Assembly: GCA_020634395.1 (NCBI GenBank)
Contig: JACKBU010000027.1
Coordinates: 7,066-71,065 of the forward strand
Direction: 5' to 3'
Length of the DNA stretch: 64,000 bases
Source of the DNA: Ardenticatenaceae bacterium
GTDB taxonomy: Bacteria > Chloroflexota > Anaerolineae > Promineifilales > Promineifilaceae
Made by a program: the position numbers and the translations under genes. How positions within the stretch are numbered: the stretch's first letter is position 1; each line of letters opens with the position of its first letter. The notes below the pieces were generated by a model, which made no database searches, had not been told where the DNA came from, and saw nothing but the letters and a program-made list of their open reading frames with translations. Positions 44,959 through 54,239 of the stretch are shown here, piece after piece.

Positions 44959-45972
44959 TCAGGGCAGCGTTCGTTCTTCCGGCCACTGCCGGGCCAGGTT
45001 TTGTTTCATCTTTTCCTGGTAGGCTTGCTCCAGGTCGATACCGGCATAGTTGGCCAGCTTGAGCGTGTAGGCCAGCAGGTCGGCCAGTTCGCCGCGCAGG
45101 CTGGCGCGGTGGCGGTTGAGGGCTTCCTGGTGGGCTTCGGCGGGGGAACGGCCGTCTTCCACCAGCCGCTTGCCGTCTCCCCACACCTTTACCAGTTCAC
45201 TGGCAATTTCTCCCATTTCCTCGGTCAGCAGAATGTAGTTGAAAAATAAATCGGGATCGAACCCCTTGCTGGCGTCGAGCTGGCGATGGAATTGTTGATA
45301 GGCGGGCAGGCCGCCGCCATTGAGCAAAGTCTGGCGGGCTTTGCCTTCGGCGGAAGGGGTAGGCTGCTGGGCCATAGCCGCGCGGATGATGGCTTCTACG
45401 TGGTCCAAATCCTCCTCGCGGGCCAAAAAGTCCAGGTTGTTGGTGTCAATGGTCAGCACGGGGATGTCTTGCAAGTTGGAGAGCCAGGCTTCGTACGCGG
45501 CCGTCAGTTCGCGGATGTAGTTGGGGTCCATGTTGCGTTCGTAAGGGCGGTCACGCAAGGTAATGCGGCGCATAATCAGCTCGTGATCAGCCTGTAGATA
45601 GACGATGAGGCCGGGTTTGGGGATTTTTTCACCGAGAGCGGCGTGCACACGGCCGTACATCGCCAGTTCATCGTCCTTCAAATTCAGCCAGGCAAACAAT
45701 TCATCCTTGGCAAAGGTATAGTCGGAAAGGAGCATGCCGCTGCGCAGCGCTTCCGGCACAGCCTGATGCTGCTGATGATACCGGCTGAGCAGGAAAAAAA
45801 TCTGGGTCTGGAAGGCGTAGCGCTCCCGGTCACCGTAAAACTCGGCCAGGAAAGGATTTTCCTCAAACACTTCCAGCAAGATAGAGGCGGAAAAGCGCGG
45901 CTGCAGCAGACGCGCCAGGGTCGTTTTGCCCACGCCGATGACGCCTTCGATGGCGATGTAGTTGGGATTCAT
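44959..45972 (-). CDS. Deoxynucleoside kinase fused to a MazG-like pyrophosphohydrolase
   Basis: Protein of 337 residues. Residues 1-205 are a deoxynucleoside/deoxyadenosine-type kinase: P-loop EGVIGVGKTTLA, the lid-like RDRPYERNMDPNY. Residues about 225-337 form a MazG-type all-helical domain with TEEMGEIASEL (EExxE-like metal site) and ELADLLAYTLKLAN. The kinase salvages deoxynucleosides; MazG domains hydrolyse NTPs to NMP and pyrophosphate, removing aberrant ones. Their fusion suggests pool sanitation coupled to salvage. It is last in a three-gene row with 10-12 bp gaps. Confidence 0.83.
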   Translation of the reverse strand: MNPNYIAIEGVIGVGKTTLARLLQPRFSASILLEVFEENPFLAEFYGDRERYAFQTQIFFLLSRYHQQHQAVPEALRSGMLLSDYTFAKDELFAWLNLKDDELAMYGRVHAALGEKIPKPGLIVYLQADHELIMRRITLRDRPYERNMDPNYIRELTAAYEAWLSNLQDIPVLTIDTNNLDFLAREEDLDHVEAIIRAAMAQQPTPSAEGKARQTLLNGGGLPAYQQFHRQLDASKGFDPDLFFNYILLTEEMGEIASELVKVWGDGKRLVEDGRSPAEAHQEALNRHRASLRGELADLLAYTLKLANYAGIDLEQAYQEKMKQNLARQWPEERTLP

Positions 45973-45982
45973 GGCTATCCTT

Positions 45983-46774
45983 CTAATTGTTCGCTGCGGA
46001 ACGGTTATCCAGACGTTCTAACTCGGCGCGCAGCATCTCAACCTGGTGCGGCTTATCGGCATCCATGGCCATTTCGGCGTAGGGCAGGTTGATGGTTTTG
46101 ACGGGCGCGCCGACAACGCGGAAGGCTTCGGTTTCTATTTCTTTTGGCCCCAGGCGGCGAAACAGAAACTTGAGCAGCAGGCCAATGCCCACGACGCGGG
46201 CGATCTTCCAGGCGTGTTTGCGGGCGTTAGAAAGGGCCGTGAACAGTTCTTCGTTGTTGTCGATCACAGTTGGGTTCATCAAGCCCAGGTCGCCACCGGC
46301 AATTTCTATGCCTTTCAGCTTGACGAAGGTGCGGTTGGAGTGGGGAAAGCGCGTTTCCATGGTTTGGCGCGTGACGTATGTGTAGTAAACGCTGGCGTCG
46401 AAGGGGCGGCACATTTCCACCAGGGTATCCACCATCTGGCTTGTAAGCAGCGGAACATCGGCCGAAGCGCCCAGCACCATTTTGGTGTCTGGCTGGCGTT
46501 CGCGCACCCAGTTTACACCGGCGACAATATTGCCCACCAGGCTGCCATGATCTGGCAGGTGGGTGACCGGCCGCTGAAAGGTCATGCCCATGTCGCTGCC
46601 CAGGCCCACCACAACCACGTTTTCGACGTATTGGGAGCCTTGCACGGCGTCTACCACGCGTTCCAACATGGTGCGGTCACCCATCGGCAGTAGGGCCTTG
46701 GGTTGGCCCTGGGTGAGGGCGTACATTGGCTCTTCGGGTGTCGCCAAACCCCCGGCAATAATGATGCAGTCCAT
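45983..46774 (-). CDS. MobA/GlmU-like nucleotidyltransferase family protein
   Basis: Protein of 263 residues. It begins CIIIAGGLATPEEPMYALTQ, then GQPKALLPMGDRTMLERVVD, the sugar/cofactor nucleotidyltransferase pattern, and has an Asp in SADVPLL that would bind metal. A hydrophobic stretch (IARVVGIGLLLKFLF) near residue 190 could touch the membrane. Substrate unknown; molybdopterin or sugar nucleotides are family options. It sits between the kinase-MazG gene and the 46787 gene in one operon. Confidence 0.78.
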   Translation of the reverse strand: MDCIIIAGGLATPEEPMYALTQGQPKALLPMGDRTMLERVVDAVQGSQYVENVVVVGLGSDMGMTFQRPVTHLPDHGSLVGNIVAGVNWVRERQPDTKMVLGASADVPLLTSQMVDTLVEMCRPFDASVYYTYVTRQTMETRFPHSNRTFVKLKGIEIAGGDLGLMNPTVIDNNEELFTALSNARKHAWKIARVVGIGLLLKFLFRRLGPKEIETEAFRVVGAPVKTINLPYAEMAMDADKPHQVEMLRAELERLDNRSAANN

Positions 46775-46786
46775 GGAAATTCCTCC

Positions 46787-47683
46787 TTACAAGGTATGAA
46801 CGGTTGGTTTCATATCTAATTTTTGCAGCATTTCGCTGAGTTCGGCGTGGGAGAGAGGCCGGTTTTTGCCGGCCACGGCCGTTAACGCTGCTTCCATCAT
46901 GTTGGTGCCAAAGGAACGGCCGTCTAGCTGCGGCGTGGTGGTGAGTACGTGGGCCACGCCGCGCTCGCGGAAGAGTTCCATATCCTTCTGTGTCGTCGTG
47001 TTGGTGACGATAATTTTGCCCTGCAAATCAGCCGGCATGTGGCGACGAATGTAGTGGCAGTCGCCGGCGATAACCGTAGCCCATTCGTAATACTTGGTGA
47101 ACTTCGGGATGATCTCGTCCTGTTTTTCGCCGGTTGGATAAAGCATTTTCAGGGGCAGGCGGGTTGCTACAGGCACCAGGAACCGGGCCGCCAGTTGCAG
47201 CTGCTTCAGCGTGCGGATGGGAATGCCGATGCCCAGCGCAAACATCAAATCGCCGCAGACGACTTCGTAGTTGTTTTCGAAGAAGGCCAGGGTCATCCCA
47301 TAGCGATCCACGCCCACAGTGATGAGGACACGGCCGTTAGCCATCTGTGGTCCTATTTCGTCGATAAGCGTCTGCACCACCATGCGCTCCAGGGTGTTTT
47401 TCAGGCCGCTGCCATCGACCACCGGCGTCTGATGCACGTTTTTGACCAGCTTTTGGGCATCGTGGATGGGGTAGCGTTTCTCGCCCATTTGTACCCACAG
47501 GTCAATACCGCCGACGCCTAGCGCATCGACCTGTCCGTCCAGCTCCGTGAAGCGGGCAATCGCCTTCTCCACATCGCCGTTGGTCCCTTGCCGCTCGATG
47601 ACTACCTTTTCGCCAAACAGTTCAATTTCGACCTGTTTGTCCCGTTCGGAACTACCTAAACTTACACTTACAGCCCTTTTCAT
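46787..47683 (-). CDS. Conserved protein of the family often labelled quinate 5-dehydrogenase
   Basis: Protein of about 298 residues. The opening MKRAVSVSLGSSERDKQVEI and GVGGIDLWVQ resemble a family I recall from Chloroflexota and Actinobacteria labelled quinate 5-dehydrogenase. I see no clear Rossmann GxGxxG motif, so that label is doubtful. The middle has ITVGVDRYGMTLAF, the end a Ser/Thr-rich loop TNTTTQKD and HVLTTTPQLDGRSFGTN. The ATG at 47683 follows AAGGAAGAG. First gene of the three-gene row with the nucleotidyltransferase and kinase-MazG. Confidence 0.55.
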   Translation of the reverse strand: MKRAVSVSLGSSERDKQVEIELFGEKVVIERQGTNGDVEKAIARFTELDGQVDALGVGGIDLWVQMGEKRYPIHDAQKLVKNVHQTPVVDGSGLKNTLERMVVQTLIDEIGPQMANGRVLITVGVDRYGMTLAFFENNYEVVCGDLMFALGIGIPIRTLKQLQLAARFLVPVATRLPLKMLYPTGEKQDEIIPKFTKYYEWATVIAGDCHYIRRHMPADLQGKIIVTNTTTQKDMELFRERGVAHVLTTTPQLDGRSFGTNMMEAALTAVAGKNRPLSHAELSEMLQKLDMKPTVHTL

Positions 47684-47773
47684 GCTCTCTTCCTTTTCGA
47701 ACCCGGCGCCGGACGGGTTGGAGGCCGCGTCTCGCCAGGTGTGATGGGATGTTAGCGGCTTCAACCGCCGCTG

Positions 47774-49672
47774 TTAATCGCCGCTGTTTTTGGTGGCCAG
47801 CGGGAAGAATATCCGATTTGGCAGGCCGATCGTGGTGGTGACGGGCGGGCCGGAAACGGCCGTTAACCCATCTGCCAGCGCGCCATACGCCACGTTTTCC
47901 ACCCACTGTTGGGTCATATCGGCCGGAACCTGGACCACCAGTTGGGTCGTCCAGATATCGCCGGAGGCCAGAGTGGGCCGGTTCCAGGTTATCGTGGAGC
48001 CGGTCTGGCTAAACGGTTCGGTGGCAGTGACCAGACTGGTGCCAAGAGGCAGCGTGTCTGTCAGCACCAGATTGGTGGCCGGCGTAAGCACATTGGTCTG
48101 CACGACCGCCAGGGTATACGTCAGAATATCTCCTCGATCGACGAAGGTGCTGGAAGCCGTTTTAGCCAGGTGGAGGGCGGGCGGATTGATGGAATCGAAG
48201 CTGCCCCAGGCGTTGATGCGGCCCCAGCCGTATGTATTGTTGGGTACCTGGCTGCCCGGTACGCCGCCGCAGGTTTGGGTGGTGGTCCGCGGCAAGGCCG
48301 AGTTTTTAATTATCGCCTCGATTTGGTCCACCTGTCCGGCCAGATCTGGCCGCGTCGACAGCAGTAAGGCCACCAATCCGGCCACGTGCGGCGCAGCCAT
48401 GCTGGTGCCGCTGGCATAGCCATAACCACCGCCCGGGATCGACGAGCGCACACCCACGCCCGGCGCGGAAACGTCCGGTTTTAGACGGCCGCTGCCATCC
48501 ACTGTCACCGGGCCGCGGCTGCTAAAACTGGCGATGTTGTCGGTGCTGTCGGTCGCTCCCACGGTAAAGGAACTGTCGTAAATGCCCCCCGGATTGCTGA
48601 TTGTACTGCAGTTGGCGCCACTGTTACCGGCCGAATGGACCGTCACGATGCCGGCCGCGCGCACGTTATTTACCACCGTCAACAGCACGTTGGGATCGGT
48701 ACAGCCTTCGCTGACCGGACAGCTCCAGGAGTTGCTGATAACGTCTGGGGCTTTGGCGGGGTCCGGGTTCTGGTTGTTCAGATCGGTGGGGGCGATGAAC
48801 CATTGATAACATTCGGCGTAGGTGGCCGGTGTGCCGGCGTTGGCGTTCATATTGCGGCAGCCAATCCACCGGGCGCCGGGCGCCATGCCAATCTGGTTGC
48901 TGCCCCCGTCGTCGCCAACCATGGTGCCCATGGTGTGGGTGCCGTGGCCGTTGTCGTCGCAGGGAAAGGGGGAATCGGCTCCGCAGATGCTGCCGGTGGT
49001 GTGGATGGCGTCGTGCCAGTTGTAGTTGTGATCGACGGCCGTGCCGTTCCAGCCGCGATACTGGTTGATCAGGGCCGGATGCTGCCAATCGTAGCCGGTG
49101 TCTTGCCCGCCGATGACGACGGTCTGGCCGGTATAGCCGGCGGCCCAAACGTCGGGCGCATGGACCTTGGCGATGTTCCACTCAATGCCGTCGCTGTCCT
49201 GGATCCTGTCCAGGGTAGGGGCAAAAGGCTCCGGGCTGCGCACGGCGGGATTGGCGTACAGGTGCGCCACGTCTGGCCGGCGGGCCAGGGCTTCGATCAG
49301 CGCGGCGTCGCCACGCACCCAGACCATGTTGGCAATCCAGTAGGGCTGATAATCTACGCCGGCTGCCTCCAGGTTCTTGAGTAGGTCGGGTTGGGTTTGG
49401 GCGGCAACGGCCGTTAGCTGTTCAAAGACATACTGCCCTTTGGCGGCTTTGGTGGGCAGGGCAGCCGCCGCGCTCAAGTCGGCCTGTGTGGTCAGGTAGA
49501 CGAGGAATTCAGTTTGTGGCTGGCTGGCGGAGGTTTCCCGGACCCATGGGTCAATCTTGTTTTCCCATGCGGCAGGCCGGGTAGCGTGCAGCGTGTGGGT
49601 CACGATAAGAACAAAGACCAACACCCAGAGCAAAACGGCCGTCATTCGCCAAATCGTTCGTTGTGGTGCCAT
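47774..49672 (-). CDS. Secreted subtilisin-like (S8) serine protease with DUF11-like C-terminus
   Basis: Protein of 632 residues. Signal/anchor about 10-28, pro-region to about 150. The catalytic triad is visible: Asp191 (GGQDTGYDW), His243 (DNGHGTHTMGT), Ser424 (SGTSMAAPHVAGL), with oxyanion Asn350 (SAGNSGANC). The C-terminal part (about 515-620) is a DUF11-like domain with LTYTLAV and LVLTDTLPLGTSL, usual in secreted Chloroflexota proteins. It would degrade extracellular protein. A Ser/Asn end KNSGD lacks an obvious sorting signal. Confidence 0.92.
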   Translation of the reverse strand: MAPQRTIWRMTAVLLWVLVFVLIVTHTLHATRPAAWENKIDPWVRETSASQPQTEFLVYLTTQADLSAAAALPTKAAKGQYVFEQLTAVAAQTQPDLLKNLEAAGVDYQPYWIANMVWVRGDAALIEALARRPDVAHLYANPAVRSPEPFAPTLDRIQDSDGIEWNIAKVHAPDVWAAGYTGQTVVIGGQDTGYDWQHPALINQYRGWNGTAVDHNYNWHDAIHTTGSICGADSPFPCDDNGHGTHTMGTMVGDDGGSNQIGMAPGARWIGCRNMNANAGTPATYAECYQWFIAPTDLNNQNPDPAKAPDVISNSWSCPVSEGCTDPNVLLTVVNNVRAAGIVTVHSAGNSGANCSTISNPGGIYDSSFTVGATDSTDNIASFSSRGPVTVDGSGRLKPDVSAPGVGVRSSIPGGGYGYASGTSMAAPHVAGLVALLLSTRPDLAGQVDQIEAIIKNSALPRTTTQTCGGVPGSQVPNNTYGWGRINAWGSFDSINPPALHLAKTASSTFVDRGDILTYTLAVVQTNVLTPATNLVLTDTLPLGTSLVTATEPFSQTGSTITWNRPTLASGDIWTTQLVVQVPADMTQQWVENVAYGALADGLTAVSGPPVTTTIGLPNRIFFPLATKNSGD

Positions 49673-50361
49673 GGCATACCCCTGTTACGCGTTGTGTGCA
49701 GGGTTGTTAAATGGTTTTGTGGCTGGCATTGTAGCGAGGCGGCGCGGGATGTGCAATAAAAACTGGCGCGGAGGTCCAGATCACAGTTGACCAGGTGATC
49801 GCTGTTTGCTGGAATTTAACCAATTGATCTGGTGCCGGTTGCCCGCTTCGCCTGGGGCCCAAACCCCAGGCTGCAAAACAACGCCCGGTGAACGGGGCTT
49901 AAAGAAGAAAAGCCGAGTTTACCCGCCGTCGTTTGCTGGCCCGGATGTTTACGTCTGGCCCAGGCTTTGGGAAACGGGCGGGGAGAGGGCGCGGTGGGGC
50001 CGCCGGCCTGCTCGCTCCGCGTAAGAACCTGCGCTTGAGGCGGAGCACGAAAGTAAAAATCGTTATTGCGAAGGCAAAAGCTGTACATGCGAAGGCAAAA
50101 ACTGTGCATACGAAGATAAAAACTGTACATGCGAAGGCAAAAACTGTGCATGCGAAGGGCAAAAGTCGTTTTTGTGAAAGCAAAAGTCGTTTTTGTGAAG
50201 GCAGAAGCAGCAATCGTGAGGGCAGAAGCAGCTTGGGCGACCACAGAGGGTCGCCCAAGCCAGGGCAGACACAGAGGTCTGCCCCTATGCGAGGCCGCTG
50301 CCGTTTTGTTTCTTAGAGGGCAACGACCTGGCCGATGGTAGCTGTAGTTTAGGAATGGAGC
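49673..50361. other. Long non-coding region with hairpins and a 21-bp array
   Basis: No supported gene. GCCTGGGG pairs with CCCCAGGC near 49850-49871. The right side holds the 21-bp array (50047-50235) followed by short GC-rich direct repeats around 50236-50290. Open frames here, including a Lys/Ala-rich one, come from the repeat period and lack ribosome sites. Confidence 0.7.
50047..50235. repeat. 21-bp tandem array, 9 units, plus-strand orientation
   Basis: Nine 21-bp units, the central ones GCGAAGGCAAAAACTGTGCA-like. These are the reverse complement of the right-hand units of the 28351-28728 array, so the two loci belong to one family in opposite orientation. The last three units have drifted to GGCAGAAGCAGC forms. 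Confidence 0.9.
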
Positions 50362-50841
50362 TTAATCGTGATCGCCGTCATTGTCGCCCGATTGGCTGCT
50401 AAAGGTGTTGGCGCTGCCGCTCACTGTGGCGTTCAGGCCGCGGATGAGAGCCTGTTTTTCGGCGTCGGTCAGCCGCGCTTCGGGATGGGTGACCAGGAAA
50501 ATGGGCATGGGCATGGCGCCTTCCTGGATAGACTCGGCGATTTCGTGGGTTTCTTGCCGGCGAGTGCCCCACTCGGAGAAATTGAGCACCTGGCGGCCTT
50601 CCTCCGTATCGTGCTGCGTCAGCCAGGAAATCGGCGCGATGTTGCTGTACCAGGGCCAGGCTGTCTCGTTGCTGTGGCAGGCGAAGCAGGCGCGTTCGGC
50701 CAGGGCGCGGGTTTCCGGGCTGTCCCAGTTGGGCTCCTGGAGGACGGGGGGATTGGCATGGTTACGGCCGTATGGCACCAGTTGAATGATCAAAAAACCG
50801 CCTACCAGAACACCTACAATTATTAAAGCAATGCGTTTCAT
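50362..50841 (-). CDS. Membrane-anchored haem-binding-domain protein (CxxCH)
   Basis: Protein of 159 residues. An N-terminal anchor (about 4-23) is followed by a Haem_bd-type domain with CFACHSNETAWPWYSNIAP, giving a c-type haem CxxCH site near residue 55. The rest includes WLTQHDTEEGRQVLNFSEW. Such proteins are periplasmic or external cytochromes in respiratory or peroxide contexts. The acidic C-terminus (GDNDGDHD) is low-complexity. AGGAG lies upstream of the ATG at 50841. Alone on its strand and divergent from mscS. Confidence 0.86.
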   Translation of the reverse strand: MKRIALIIVGVLVGGFLIIQLVPYGRNHANPPVLQEPNWDSPETRALAERACFACHSNETAWPWYSNIAPISWLTQHDTEEGRQVLNFSEWGTRRQETHEIAESIQEGAMPMPIFLVTHPEARLTDAEKQALIRGLNATVSGSANTFSSQSGDNDGDHD

Positions 50842-50985
50842 AAAGAATTTCTCCTGTAAAGACGTCGTCCAGGCTTAGAAACGGCGTCTGCTTAGTTTGT
50901 CTGCACGCTACCGTGCTGAGATTTTCGCCTGTACCAGAATTTCTGGCAACTTGGGAATAATAGCGTGTGTGGGGAACGGCCGTTT

Positions 50986-51024
50986 TAAATACAGCCTAAA
51001 TTCCCTTAAATTCAGCTTAAATTC
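50986..51024 (+). promoter_or_regulatory. Four direct repeats with 10-11 bp period before mscS
   Basis: TAAATAC (50986-50992) and three TAAATTC copies (50997-51003, 51007-51013, 51018-51024) recur with start-to-start distances of 11, 10 and 11 bp. This is the spacing of direct repeats bound by OmpR/PhoB-family response regulators. They lie 133 bp before the mscS ATG in the 50842-51156 divergent gap. Which regulator binds is not known. Confidence 0.5.
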
Positions 51025-51156
51025 TTCACCCATGAAGGTTCGTGCAGTATCCAGCGTAAAAATTAGGCAAAGGCGGGCTGCCTGCTTACAATGTTAAGCG
51101 GAAGGCTGATTGTTAGGTCCAGTTTTTCGGCAAAAACTGGGCATAAGGAACATGAA

Positions 51157-52023
51157 ATGGGTGATTTTGTAAGCGGCATTTGGGCACGCATCAGCGAGAT
51201 GTTTGATCCCACTGTCGCAGGCACCTGGCTGGCGAATACGCTCGCCAACCTGATCGTCGGACTGGTCGTGTTCGGCATCTATTTGCTTGTGTGGATACTG
51301 GTGCGCTGGCTGGTGCGCCCCGCACTTAAGCGCGCCAACCTGGACGAAACGGCCACTACTTTTATCATGACCCTGTTGAAGTTTGGCCTTCTGGCGATTG
51401 GGGCCATTAATGCCCTGAACGCCGCCGGGGTCAATACGACCGCTTTTCTGGCATCGTTGGGCATCGCCGGCATTACCCTCGGTTTTGCCGCCCGTGATGC
51501 TTTCTCTAATCTCATTTCCGGGTTCCTGATTTTTATCGACCGGCCGTTTGTAATAGGCGACCTGGTGGAGATTGGGGACAATTACGGCCGTGTCGAACAA
51601 ATCACCCTGCGCTCTACCCGCATCATCACCGTGGATGGCAAAATGCTGGCCGTCCCAAATTCCGATATCATCAATAAAACGGTTGCCTCCTATACCAACT
51701 TCCCCCACTTACGCCTGAATATCCCGGTGACTGTAGGCGTCTCCGAAAACGTAGAACGCGTGCGGCGCATCCTTCTGGACATTGTCCGCAATGACCCCAA
51801 CTATCTCTCCGATCCGGCCCCGCGAGTGGTCGTGACCCAGCTAAACGATTACAACGTGGAAGTAGAGCTGCAAGCCTGGATAAAAGACGAACGCGCGCAC
51901 ATCCCCTTGCGTTTCGCTTTGCGTGAAGCGGTGTTTGATCAGCTAAACGCTGCCGGGGTAGAAATGCCTTTTGAAACGCTGCAAGTTGCGCCGCTCAGGG
52001 TCCGCCTGCTGGACCAGGGCTGA
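51157..52023 (+). CDS. mscS: Mechanosensitive channel, MscS family
   Basis: Protein of about 288 residues. Three membrane segments lie in the first ~125 residues, the last carrying LGIAGITLGFAARDAFSNLISG, the pore helix. The MscS beta domain follows with DRPFVIGDLVEIGDNYGRVEQI and VPNSDIINKTV. It opens under membrane tension to release solutes after osmotic downshift. The ATG at 51157 has AAGGAACATG upstream. The hybrid kinase gene starts 29 bp after it. Confidence 0.9.
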   Translation: MGDFVSGIWARISEMFDPTVAGTWLANTLANLIVGLVVFGIYLLVWILVRWLVRPALKRANLDETATTFIMTLLKFGLLAIGAINALNAAGVNTTAFLASLGIAGITLGFAARDAFSNLISGFLIFIDRPFVIGDLVEIGDNYGRVEQITLRSTRIITVDGKMLAVPNSDIINKTVASYTNFPHLRLNIPVTVGVSENVERVRRILLDIVRNDPNYLSDPAPRVVVTQLNDYNVEVELQAWIKDERAHIPLRFALREAVFDQLNAAGVEMPFETLQVAPLRVRLLDQG

Positions 52024-52052
52024 GAGGCTGACGCTCTGGAGAACAAGTGACG

Positions 52053-54239
52053 ATGGCCGATATTGTGCCCCTACTCAAACTCGATAACCAACCGCAGCTG
52101 CGCTCCGAAAACTTGCGCCTGAATCTGGAAGATTTGCGCCGCCAGCTTACCCTGCGCCTGGCGATATTGGTCCTGGCCGTGGCGCAGCTCCTGGTGTTGT
52201 TTTACGAATCGCCCGTGGATTTTCCCCTGGATATGCTGGCTTTTTGGTTTGCCGTTTCGGTATTAGGGGTGCTGGTGCTGTGGCTGCGCGGCGATCATCC
52301 CACGCTGGCGCGGCGGTTGTTGGTGTGGGGGATAACGGCCGTTCTCCTGCTGGCAATGTGGCTGTTTCCCATGCCCTGGATACCCTATGCCGGGCTGCTG
52401 CTGGTGTTTGCCAACTCCATGCTGGTACGCAACAGCGAGTTCGGCACGGCCGTGGCCGTGGGAGGCTGGACAGTTTACCTGTATCAAACCGGCTTACGCC
52501 CTTACGATCTGGCCCCCTTCCTCAGCCTGCTCGCTGTGGCCGTCGCCATCGCCGTCCTGGCCGTGCACACCCTGTACACCACACTGGACTGGGTCTGGCA
52601 GATGAACGAACAAAGCAAAGCCCTGCTGGCAACCACGCGCAGCCAGCAGGCCGAACTGCGTTCAATGGTGAAGTCGCTGCGCATCGTCAACGAAATCCGC
52701 GAACGCACCGAGCACGAACTGATGATGGCCCACAAAGAAGCGCAGCAGGCACGCCAGCTCAAAGAGCAGTTCGCCGCCAACATCAGCCACGAACTGCGCA
52801 CGCCGCTCAGCATCATCCTGGGATTCAGCGAAGTGATGTACCTGTCGCCGGAAGTGTATGGCCCAGAGGGTCTGCCGGCGCCGCTGATGCGCGATGTGTA
52901 TCAGATTTACCGCAACAGCCGCCACCTGTTGGAGATGATCGACGACATTCTGGATCTGTCTCGTTTTGAGATGGTGGGCTTCACCCTCAAAAAAGAGCCG
53001 ACCGATCTGGCGGCGCTGCTGTACGAGGCTGCGGCCATTGTCGGCAACCTGTTTGAAAAGTCGGATGCGGTGGCGCTGCGCGTGGAGGTGGCCCCCGATT
53101 TGCCCTCTGTCTCTATCGACCAGACGCGCATTCGCCAGGTGCTGCTCAATTTGTTGAACAACGCCCACCGCTTTACCACGTCCGGCAGCGTGACGCTGAC
53201 GGCCGTCGCCGAAGCCGATCATCTCCTCGTTCGCGTGCAGGACACCGGCCCCGGCATCCCGGCCGATAAACTGGCCGACATCTTCACCGAGTTCTTCCAG
53301 GTGGACTATTCCCTCAGCCGCAGCCACGGCGGCGCCGGCCTGGGGCTGGCTATCTGCCAGCGTTTTGTGGAAGCCCACGACGGCCGTATCTGGGTAGAAA
53401 GCCGCGAGGGTTTTGGTTCGACCTTTGCCTTTACGCTGCCCCTCGATCCGCTGGCCGAACCGGCCGGCCATCTCTACCGCACCCGGCCGCTGGAGGCGCA
53501 GCCGCGAGAAATACGGCCGTGTCTGCTCCTGGTAGAGCCGGATGCCCAGGTCCGCAGTCTTATCAGCCGCCACCTGGACGGCTACGAGGTTGTGCCTGTA
53601 GCCGAGCCGGCCAAGCTGGCGGCGCTGACCGTGCAGCACCACCCGCTGGCCGTTCTGGTGAACGTGCAGCCTGGCCAGCAGCCGGACCTTGCTCTGACGA
53701 CCGGCCTGTCCGTGCCCCTCATCGAGTGTTCCCTGCCCAGCCAGGCATGGATGGCGACCACGCTGGGCGCACGCGCCTGTCTCACCAAACCCATCGACTT
53801 TGGCCAGCTTTTGGCGGAAATCGACCGGCTTGGTCCCATCCACGATGTGCTGGTGATTGACGATAATCCCGGCGTCTGCCAGTTGGTAGAGCGGAGTTTG
53901 GGAGCGCGAAACGGCCGTTTTGCCGTGCGCATCGCCTATGAGGGGCGAACCGGGTTGCAGAGCATGCTGCAAGCACCGCCGGACCTGGTCATTTTGGACC
54001 TGATGATGCCGGAGGTTGACGGGTTTGAGGTGTTGGAAGCGATGAAGGCCACGCCGGAGCTAACGGCCGTGCCCGTTATTTTGCTCACCGCCACCAGCTA
54101 TATTGAAGACACGCTGGCACAATACGGAAATCAGGTCAAAATTACGCAGGCTGCGCCGTGGCACCCGGCCGAGACGCTGCACTTTCTGAGGGCGGCGCTG
54201 GCCGGTCTAAAACCCGCACCGATCATAGAAGCTGTATGA
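52053..54239 (+). CDS. Hybrid histidine kinase with two receiver domains, one degenerate
   Basis: Protein of about 728 residues. The N-terminal ~185 residues hold five or six membrane segments. A coiled segment leads to HisKA with ISHELRTPLSIILGF (His about 247) and an intact ATPase domain (LLNLLNNAHRF, DTGPGIP, GGAGLGLAICQRFV). Receiver 1 (about 490-600) lacks the phospho-acceptor (VLVNVQPG). Receiver 2 (about 605-720) keeps Asp in LVILDLMMPEVDG (about 649). The start may be this ATG or a GTG two codons earlier. Its stop overlaps the following gene (ATGA). Confidence 0.88.
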   Translation: MADIVPLLKLDNQPQLRSENLRLNLEDLRRQLTLRLAILVLAVAQLLVLFYESPVDFPLDMLAFWFAVSVLGVLVLWLRGDHPTLARRLLVWGITAVLLLAMWLFPMPWIPYAGLLLVFANSMLVRNSEFGTAVAVGGWTVYLYQTGLRPYDLAPFLSLLAVAVAIAVLAVHTLYTTLDWVWQMNEQSKALLATTRSQQAELRSMVKSLRIVNEIRERTEHELMMAHKEAQQARQLKEQFAANISHELRTPLSIILGFSEVMYLSPEVYGPEGLPAPLMRDVYQIYRNSRHLLEMIDDILDLSRFEMVGFTLKKEPTDLAALLYEAAAIVGNLFEKSDAVALRVEVAPDLPSVSIDQTRIRQVLLNLLNNAHRFTTSGSVTLTAVAEADHLLVRVQDTGPGIPADKLADIFTEFFQVDYSLSRSHGGAGLGLAICQRFVEAHDGRIWVESREGFGSTFAFTLPLDPLAEPAGHLYRTRPLEAQPREIRPCLLLVEPDAQVRSLISRHLDGYEVVPVAEPAKLAALTVQHHPLAVLVNVQPGQQPDLALTTGLSVPLIECSLPSQAWMATTLGARACLTKPIDFGQLLAEIDRLGPIHDVLVIDDNPGVCQLVERSLGARNGRFAVRIAYEGRTGLQSMLQAPPDLVILDLMMPEVDGFEVLEAMKATPELTAVPVILLTATSYIEDTLAQYGNQVKITQAAPWHPAETLHFLRAALAGLKPAPIIEAV

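Noticed and set aside
49816..50316. Open frames in the 49.8-50.3 kb spacer as genes
   Set aside because: Repeat-driven, low complexity, no start signal, no family similarity.
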